From NCBI GenBank assembly GCA_028865845.1, contig JAGWJK010000040.1:1-12123 (forward strand): a DNA stretch of 12,123 bases, written 5' to 3'. The stretch comes from Rhizobiaceae bacterium. Its GTDB lineage: Bacteria > Pseudomonadota > Alphaproteobacteria > Rhizobiales > Rhizobiaceae. This document shows, one piece after another, positions 7,769-12,123 of the stretch (its first letter is position 1; every line of letters begins with the position of its first letter). A program made the position numbers and the translations under genes. A model generated the notes under the pieces. It made no database searches and was not told the DNA's origin. It saw only the letters and a program-made list of their open reading frames with translations.

Positions 7769-7899
7769 CCCAGCGTGGGAGGCGCGAATAAATTGCCGAT
7801 GCCTGAGTGAATCTCTGCCAAGCCACACGGTTATCCGCCATCGCGGCGAGTCGCTTTGCCCCCTGCGGCAAGGATGCTGCCTTCAGAACCGACCGGGCA

Positions 7900-8350
7900 C
7901 CGCTTGATCTCGACGTTGTCAGCGCAGACGCCACCTTGTCGGTACAGATCTCCAATTGGCACAAGCCGATCTCGCCCCCACAGATGGTTAGATCACCGAG
8001 AGCTCCCGCACAGATCTCGTGCGTCGGCGTTGTCCCAGCTGCGCATCAGCGGGTCGACAGCTGCCGCAACCAAGAGTGGATCGTGCAGGAAGCAGCCGTT
8101 CAGATGCTCCGGGCGCCGCTGGAAAGCACTATGTCCATCGCTTCCGGATCGACACAGACATCGAAATCGCCGACTGGCGTAATGTTATGGGCATAGGTCG
8201 TGGCCGACCCTGCCATGACGACATATCCAAAGGTTTACAAAAGGCAGTCGCCTCGAAGTAGAATAGGTGGCGGGTTCGGCGGCTATGGTGACCACTGCCA
8301 CGCTCCCAACATTTCCGTACCGCTGAATAAGGATGTCCGATGTGGTGTTC
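7900..8350 (-). pseudogene. decayed nucleoside hydrolase (IunH/URH family) remnant
   Basis: Family landmarks appear in order on the minus strand, but in different frames. From 8349 downward: TSDILIQRYGNVGSVAVVTIA, matching the stretch before the usual GPLTN. From 8234 to 8100: GYVVMAGSATTYAHNITPVG followed by DFDVCVDPEAMDIVLSSGA, matching the family's VVMGG...GN(I/V)TP..EFN...DPEAA..V pattern and ending at a TGA. At about 8098-8039, in another frame: GCFLHDPLLVAAAVDPLM, the conserved HDPLAVA segment with the catalytic His. At about 7955-7905, a weaker GDLYRQGGVCADNVEI tail. An in-frame TAA (8237-8235), frame changes and the absence of roughly 60-70 residues between the second and third blocks rule out a functional product. 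The N-terminal DTDPGxDD calcium/ribose site is not found. Boundaries are approximate. Confidence 0.72.
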
Positions 8351-8532
8351 TGCCGCCAAGGCGAGCCAACGCTATCGGTCCTTTCAGGGTAGCATATCGG
8401 TTCAAAAGCATATTGTGGGGAATTGTGATCACAAACCGGCAAACCCGTCCTTGACGATTCCGAATCTTTGAGAAATGCTAAGATGTCAGACCAATTTCAA
8501 AGGTCGGCTGCCGATAAAAATAATGGGGAACC
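8351..8532. other. non-coding control region upstream of the GntR operon
   Basis: No convincing gene is present. This AT-richer stretch holds the 12-bp palindrome at 8423-8434. A TTGACG (8451-8456) could be a -35 element, but the best TATAAT-like hexamer, TAAGAT (8479-8484), is 22 bases away, longer than the usual spacing, so the promoter is not firmly placed. The small palindrome GTCAGAC (8485-8491) and a GGGGA ribosome site (8525-8529) complete the leader. Confidence 0.5.
8423..8434. promoter_or_regulatory. perfect 12-bp palindrome TTGTGATCACAA, candidate GntR operator
   Basis: TTGTGATCACAA is fully self-complementary and lies 98 bases upstream of the GntR start codon, just before a TTGACG -35-like hexamer. 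GntR-family operators are short palindromes with a GT...AC core, which this site has. Autoregulation by the adjacent regulator is therefore the simplest reading. The TGTGA...TCACA halves also echo a CRP site, but without the 6-base spacer that CRP needs. Confidence 0.45.
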
Positions 8533-9255
8533 ATGAAGGCACCAAACAATGACAGGCCGCTTATCCGGCCGCTTCCGGTGATGGATCGCGCGCGTCAGGT
8601 GACGGACGCGCTGGCGGAATACGTCGACAGTGCACGGCTGCAGGCGGGCGATCGCCTTCCGGCCGAACGGGAGCTGATGTCCGCGCTCATGGTCGGCCGG
8701 TCGACCATCCGCGAAGCCATCCGTCATTTTCAGGCGCTGGGCGTGATCGAGACCCGGAAGGGCAGCGGCACTTATCTGCTGAAGCCGGTTTCGAAGGCGA
8801 CGATCCATATGCCGTTGTCGCTCGATACCGGGCACTTGCGCGATGCGCTGTTGCAGACGCTGGAAGTTCGTCGCGGGATCGAGTGCGAGGCATGCATGGT
8901 CGCCGCCCGCAAGCGCACCGCCAGGGATCTGCTGCAGATCGAGGAAAAGCTTGACGAGATGGAGCGCGTCCATATCGAAAAAGGTAGCTCGGGTCCGGAA
9001 GACCTCGCCTTCCATCTGGCGATCTACGACGCGACGCACAATCCTCTTTTCCGCCAGCTGCTGGAGCAGATGCGCGAAACGTTCTGGCAGTTCTGGGAAC
9101 ATCCATTCGAGCGCCAGGATTTTGCCCGCCGCTCGTTTCCCTTTCACCGCACCCTCTTCAACGCGATCGAAGCCCGCAATCCCGAAGCGGCCCGTGAAGA
9201 GGCACTGAAAATTCTCGACGTCGTCGAGGAAGATATCAAGGAAATGTCCAAATGA
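8533..9255 (+). CDS. FadR/FCD-subfamily GntR transcriptional regulator
   Basis: A 240-residue dimeric DNA-binding regulator. The N-terminal winged helix-turn-helix covers about residues 15-84, with the GntR signature RLPAERELMSALMVGRSTIR (41-60) and the wing GVIETRKGSGTYLL. The C-terminal helical FCD ligand domain covers about 100-238 and shows the D157-xxx-H161 pair and H205 of the usual metal/carboxylate site. The fourth ligand, normally a His in the last helix, appears to be replaced near L228, so metal binding may be altered. These regulators usually bind an organic acid or amino-acid-like effector and repress the adjacent catabolic operon. Its last codons overlap the PLP-enzyme start by 4 bp (ATGA), so the two are co-translated. 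A GGGGA site precedes the ATG. It probably controls itself, the PLP enzyme and the transporter through the palindrome at 8423-8434. Confidence 0.93.
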   Translation: MKAPNNDRPLIRPLPVMDRARQVTDALAEYVDSARLQAGDRLPAERELMSALMVGRSTIREAIRHFQALGVIETRKGSGTYLLKPVSKATIHMPLSLDTGHLRDALLQTLEVRRGIECEACMVAARKRTARDLLQIEEKLDEMERVHIEKGSSGPEDLAFHLAIYDATHNPLFRQLLEQMRETFWQFWEHPFERQDFARRSFPFHRTLFNAIEARNPEAAREEALKILDVVEEDIKEMSK

Positions 9256-10418
9256 ACAACGGCGACAACCCGTTCGACCTCGCCTCGCTGATCACTGCCC
9301 ATGACGACGGCAACTATGCCGAAGCCGTCGTGCCGCCGATTTTCCAGACCTCGCTGTTCACCTTCTCCAGCTACGACGAGATGATCGCTTCCTATCGCGG
9401 CGAGAAGGTCCGGCCGATCTATACGCGCGGCCTCAATCCGACCGTGCGGATGTTCGAGGAAATGCTGGCCAAGCTCGAAGGCGCCGAAGACGCGCTCGGC
9501 TTTGCAAGCGGCATGGCGGCCATCTCGTCGGCCGTGTTGAGCTTCGTCGAGCCGGGTGACCGCATCGTCGCGGTCAAGCATGTCTATCCCGATGCCTTCC
9601 GCCTGTTCGGTACGATCCTTAAGCGGATGAAGATCGAGGTGACCTATGTGGACGGTCGCGACGAGGAAGCGGTCGCCAAGGCGCTGCCGGGCGCCAAGGT
9701 CTTTTACATGGAAAGCCCGACCAGCTGGGTGATGGAGGCGCACGACGTCGGCGCGCTTGCTGCGCTTGCCAAGCAGCACGGCGTCGTCACCATGATCGAC
9801 AACAGCTGGGCAAGCCCTTATTTCCAGCGGCCGATCACGCTCGGCGTCGATCTCGTCATCCACTCCGCCTCGAAATATCTCGGCGGCCACAGCGACGTCG
9901 TCGCCGGCGTCGTTGCCGGCTCCAAGGAGATGATCGCCCGCGTCAAGTCTGAGGCCTATCCCTATCTCGGCGGCAAGCTTTCGCCGTTCGACGCCTGGCT
10001 TCTCATCCGCGGCCTGCGCACGCTCCCGATCCGCATGAAGGCGCATGAGGCGGCCGCGATGACGATCGCCAAGCGGCTGCAGGAACTCGAAGTGGTGGAA
10101 ACGGTCTGCCACCCGGGCCTTGCCAACCGCTTGCCGGCGGGTCTCAATGGCACTTCGGGCCTGTTCTCGTTCATTTTCCGCGAAGGCGTCGATGTCCGCG
10201 CCTTCGCAGACCACCTCAAGCTCTTCAAATTAGGAGTGAGCTGGGGTGGGCACGAAAGCCTGATCGTGCCGGGCGAAGTCGTCCTGCAGCAGAAGGCTCA
10301 ACCGAATTCCGCGCATACCTTCGGTATCCATCCGCGGTCCGTCCGTCTCCATATCGGCCTCGAAGGAACTGAGGCCCTTTGGAAAGACATCGAGGAAGCG
10401 CTCGCCGCCGCCTCATAA
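9252..10418 (+). CDS. Cys/Met-metabolism PLP-dependent enzyme (cystathionine synthase/lyase-like)
   Basis: A 388-residue fold-type I PLP enzyme, the normal length for cystathionine gamma-synthase, cystathionine beta-lyase and methionine gamma-lyase relatives. Seen are YTR (Y57, R59, which binds the PLP phosphate of the partner subunit), the SGM phosphate loop (86-88), D183 in MIDNSWASPYF (pairs with the pyridine nitrogen), the Schiff-base lysine K208 in SASKYLGGHSD, the WGGHESL segment, and R365 in VRLHIGLEG (substrate carboxylate). All catalytic residues are present, so a beta- or gamma-elimination or replacement on a sulfur-bearing amino acid is expected. The residues do not fix which reaction. 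Its ATG overlaps the regulator stop codon, with AAGGAA (9238-9243) as ribosome site. Pairing with a sugar-type importer instead of methionine genes argues for a catabolic or specialised role over housekeeping methionine synthesis. Confidence 0.9.
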   Translation: MNNGDNPFDLASLITAHDDGNYAEAVVPPIFQTSLFTFSSYDEMIASYRGEKVRPIYTRGLNPTVRMFEEMLAKLEGAEDALGFASGMAAISSAVLSFVEPGDRIVAVKHVYPDAFRLFGTILKRMKIEVTYVDGRDEEAVAKALPGAKVFYMESPTSWVMEAHDVGALAALAKQHGVVTMIDNSWASPYFQRPITLGVDLVIHSASKYLGGHSDVVAGVVAGSKEMIARVKSEAYPYLGGKLSPFDAWLLIRGLRTLPIRMKAHEAAAMTIAKRLQELEVVETVCHPGLANRLPAGLNGTSGLFSFIFREGVDVRAFADHLKLFKLGVSWGGHESLIVPGEVVLQQKAQPNSAHTFGIHPRSVRLHIGLEGTEALWKDIEEALAAAS

Positions 10419-10460
10419 AAACTTCAACCTGAGAGAAACACCTAAAAGGGGGAATGAGAC

Positions 10461-11720
10461 ATGAAAAGACTGATAACCACAGCACTCTTCGCCGCGATGA
10501 TGGCAGGGACGGCCTATGCCGACACGACCCTGAAGCTCGTCGAAGTCATCACCAGCCCGGAACGGACCGAGACGCTGAAGTCCATCGTTGCCAAGTTCGA
10601 GGCCGACAACCCGGGCACGAAGGTCGACATCATCTCGCTTCCGTGGAACGAAGCCTTCCAGAAGTTCGCGACCATGGTTTCGGCCGGCGATACGCCCGAC
10701 GTCATGGAAATGCCGGATACCTGGCTGTCGCTCTACGGTAACAACGGCATGCTCGAAAGCCTTGAGCCCTATCTCGCCAAGTGGGAGCACACCAAGGAAC
10801 TGACGCCGCGCGCCCTCGAACTCGGCCGCGACGTGAAGAACACCGCGTATATGCTGCCCTATGGCTTCTATCTTCGCGCCATGTTCTACAACAAGAAGCT
10901 TCTGCAGCAGGCCGGCGTGACCGAGCCGCCGAAGACGATGGACGACTTCGTCAAGGCTTCCGAAGCAGTCTCCAAGCTGCCGGGCAAATATGGCTACTGC
11001 ATGCGCGGCGGCCCGGGCGGCCTCAACGGCTGGATGATCTTTGCCGCCTCCATGGCCGGCGACAACAAGTACTTTAAGGATGACGGCACCTCGACGATTA
11101 ACAGCCCCGGCTGGGCCAAGGGCATCGAATGGATGGTCGATCTCTATAAGAAGGGATTGGCGCCAAAGGATAGCGTCAACTGGGGCTTCAACGAAGTCGT
11201 GGCCGGCTTCTATTCCGGCACCTGCGCCTTCCTCGATCAGGATCCGGACGCTTTGATTGCTGTAGCCGAGCGCATGAACAAGGACGATTTCGGCGTAGCG
11301 CCGCTGCCGAAGGGCCCGGATGGCAAGTCCTTCCCGACCATCGGTTACGGCGGCTGGTCGATGTTCTCCACCAGCCAGAACAAGGATCTGTCCTGGAAGC
11401 TGATCGCAACCCTGGAAGGACCGGAAGGCAACCTCACCTGGAACAAGAAGATCGGCGCGCTCCCGGCTTACACGGCTGCGGAAAAGGACCCCTTCTATGC
11501 CGGCGACCAGTTCAAGGGCTGGTTCCAGGAATTGGCTGACAAGGACACGGTTCCGACCGTCATGCCGACCTACCTCGAAGAATTTGCCTTCTTCAAGGAT
11601 TCGCTGGCGATCAAGACCTCGCAGCAGGCGATGCTCGGCGATATCTCCGCCAAGGATCTGGCCGATCAATGGGCGGATTACCTGACGAAGGCACAGCAGA
11701 AGTTCCTCGCCAAGAAGTAA
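10461..11720 (+). CDS. extracellular solute-binding protein family 1 of a CUT1-type ABC transporter
   Basis: A 419-residue periplasmic binding protein with a short signal peptide (MKRLITTALFAAMMAGTAYA, cleavage before DTTLKL). Family-1 features include a KFEADNPGTKVDIISLPWNE segment, KFATMVSAGDTPDVMEMPDTW, YMLPYGFYLRAMFYNKKLL, WKLIATLEGPEGNLTWNKKIGALPAY, and a C-terminal amphipathic helix (QWADYLTKAQQKFLAKK). These proteins bind oligosaccharides, polyols or glycosyl compounds and pass them to a pair of MalF/MalG-like permeases. A GGGGG run (10448-10452) precedes the ATG, and the gene lies 42 bases after the PLP-enzyme stop. Its frequent use of preferred codons (AAG, GGC, CTC) suggests high expression, as expected for a binding protein. 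The ligand cannot be read from the sequence. The regulator and PLP enzyme upstream suggest an amino-containing or sulfur-containing compound, but that is conjecture. Confidence 0.93.
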   Translation: MKRLITTALFAAMMAGTAYADTTLKLVEVITSPERTETLKSIVAKFEADNPGTKVDIISLPWNEAFQKFATMVSAGDTPDVMEMPDTWLSLYGNNGMLESLEPYLAKWEHTKELTPRALELGRDVKNTAYMLPYGFYLRAMFYNKKLLQQAGVTEPPKTMDDFVKASEAVSKLPGKYGYCMRGGPGGLNGWMIFAASMAGDNKYFKDDGTSTINSPGWAKGIEWMVDLYKKGLAPKDSVNWGFNEVVAGFYSGTCAFLDQDPDALIAVAERMNKDDFGVAPLPKGPDGKSFPTIGYGGWSMFSTSQNKDLSWKLIATLEGPEGNLTWNKKIGALPAYTAAEKDPFYAGDQFKGWFQELADKDTVPTVMPTYLEEFAFFKDSLAIKTSQQAMLGDISAKDLADQWADYLTKAQQKFLAKK

Positions 11721-11729
11721 TTTCGCAGT

Positions 11730-11758
11730 CGGCGGCGGAGCAATCCGCCGCCGCTTTT
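11730..11758 (+). terminator. GNRA-capped hairpin terminator after the binding-protein gene
   Basis: A perfect 10-bp stem, CGGCGGCGGA (11730-11739) and TCCGCCGCCG (11744-11753), is closed by the stable tetraloop GCAA and followed by CTTTT (11754-11758). It sits 9 bases past the stop. It resembles an intrinsic terminator that lets only part of transcription through, giving excess binding protein over permeases, a common arrangement in ABC operons. Confidence 0.7.
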
Positions 11759-11773
11759 CCACACACAAGAAAA

Positions 11774-11791
11774 ACGGCGCCTCAACGCCGT
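11774..11791. terminator. small inverted repeat, terminator-like on the minus strand
   Basis: ACGGCG (11774-11779) and CGCCGT (11786-11791) form a 6-bp stem with a 6-base loop. Read on the minus strand the stem runs into TTTTC, so it has intrinsic-terminator form for leftward transcription. No leftward gene ends here, so it may stop antisense transcripts or simply structure the leader of the permease mRNA. Confidence 0.35.
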
Positions 11792-11808
11792 GAACTGGAA
11801 CTTTGGCT

Positions 11809-12123
11809 ATGACCATCACCGCCGACACGCTCGACAGGCGTCATGACCGCAGGTCTTGGCTTCGACGTCTCGCCGACGCCTCGGAGCCCTATCTCTATAG
11901 TGCGCCCGCTCTCATCCTGATTATCGCCGTCATGCTGGTGCCGCTGGTGATCGGCATTTCCTATGCGTTCCGTGACATTCAGCTGCTCAATCCCTTCTCC
12001 GGCGGCTTCATCGGCCTCGATCACTTTCGTGATTTGTCGAAGGATGCTGCCTTTTACGGCGCGCTGAAGAACACGCTCTGGTGGACCGGCGCCTCCGTCG
12101 TTTTGCAGTTCATCTTCGGGCTC
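11809..12123 (+). CDS. CUT1-type ABC transporter permease, MalF-like (3' truncated)
   Basis: The first 105 codons of a sugar-type inner-membrane permease, cut off by the window end; such proteins are usually about 290-310 residues. After a basic cytoplasmic N-terminus (DRRHDRRSWLRRLADASEPY) comes the first membrane segment, APALILIIAVMLVPLVIGISYAF (about residues 33-55). The periplasmic GFIGLDHFRDL stretch, the F-x-G-L-x-N-F pattern of MalF/UgpA homologues, follows. The chain then enters ALKNTLWWTGASVVLQFIFGL, the second membrane segment, which is typical of the BPD_transp_1 domain. The ATG at 11809 is preceded by GGA at 11797-11799. It would partner the family-1 binding protein upstream, with a second permease and an ATPase expected beyond the window. 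Confidence 0.88.
   Translation, partial: MTITADTLDRRHDRRSWLRRLADASEPYLYSAPALILIIAVMLVPLVIGISYAFRDIQLLNPFSGGFIGLDHFRDLSKDAAFYGALKNTLWWTGASVVLQFIFGL

Noticed and set aside
7769..7779. CCCAGCGTGGG after the LLM monooxygenase as a terminator
   Set aside because: The stem is only 4 bp with a 3-base loop and no T-run, so the end of region 1 has no convincing intrinsic terminator.
7807..8196. Open frame of 129 codons on the + strand in the gap
   Set aside because: Composition is unlike a protein (many Ser, Ala, Gln and Arg in no pattern), there is no ribosome site, and the opposite strand carries the recognisable nucleoside hydrolase remnant.
8423..8434. CRP/FNR binding site reading of the palindrome
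   Set aside because: CRP sites need about 6 bases between the TGTGA and TCACA halves; here the halves overlap at the centre.
8483..8495. ATGTCAGACCAAT, reminiscent of PdhR/LldR-type operators
   Set aside because: Only the 7-base core GTCAGAC is symmetric. The flanks do not pair, so it is too weak to call beside the perfect palindrome nearby.
9144..10214. Minus-strand open frame of 356 codons opposite the PLP enzyme
   Set aside because: Shadow of a gene with all PLP catalytic residues; His/Asp/Arg-rich composition typical of antisense GC-rich frames.
10413..11828. Minus-strand open frame of 471 codons opposite the family-1 binding protein
   Set aside because: It runs through both intergenic hairpins and mirrors the codon pattern of a clear binding-protein gene; no recognisable motif.

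Overview
This is a GC-rich chromosomal or megaplasmid segment with the look of an alphaproteobacterium of the Rhizobium/Agrobacterium type. The signs are NtaA-type monooxygenases, many ABC importers, a fused amino-acid permease/ATPase, and an FCD-GntR regulator joined to a catabolic operon. Every intact gene is on the + strand. No tRNA, rRNA, CRISPR array or insertion sequence was seen.

Region 1 (1-7768) reads as one operon: a 5'-truncated NtaA/SnaA/DszA-type FMN monooxygenase; an M20 N-acyl-amino-acid amidohydrolase; a GNAT N-acetyltransferase overlapping it; a one-polypeptide polar-amino-acid ABC permease+ATPase; two tandem paralogous periplasmic binding proteins; and a second luciferase-like monooxygenase. 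This gene content matches the Bacillus subtilis ytmI (sna/tcy/cmo/snd) operon, which salvages S-alkylated cysteines such as S-(2-succino)cysteine. There the compound is imported, N-acetylated, oxidatively cleaved at the C-S bond and deacetylated to cysteine. I infer that region 1 is a rearranged alphaproteobacterial version of that pathway, with a fused transporter.

Region 2 (7769-8532) has no intact gene. On the minus strand at about 7900-8350 it holds a decayed nucleoside hydrolase, recognisable in several reading frames. It is followed by the control region of the next operon, with a perfect 12-bp palindrome (8423-8434) suited to a GntR dimer.

Region 3 (8533-12123) is a second operon: an FCD-GntR regulator overlapping by 4 bp a Cys/Met-metabolism PLP enzyme (cystathionine synthase/lyase fold), then a CUT1-type sugar-like binding protein, a GNRA-capped hairpin terminator, and the start of a MalF-type permease cut by the window edge. 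The regulator probably senses the imported compound or a product of the PLP enzyme. The substrate is unknown. The PLP enzyme beside region 1 suggests, but does not prove, a shared organosulfur theme.
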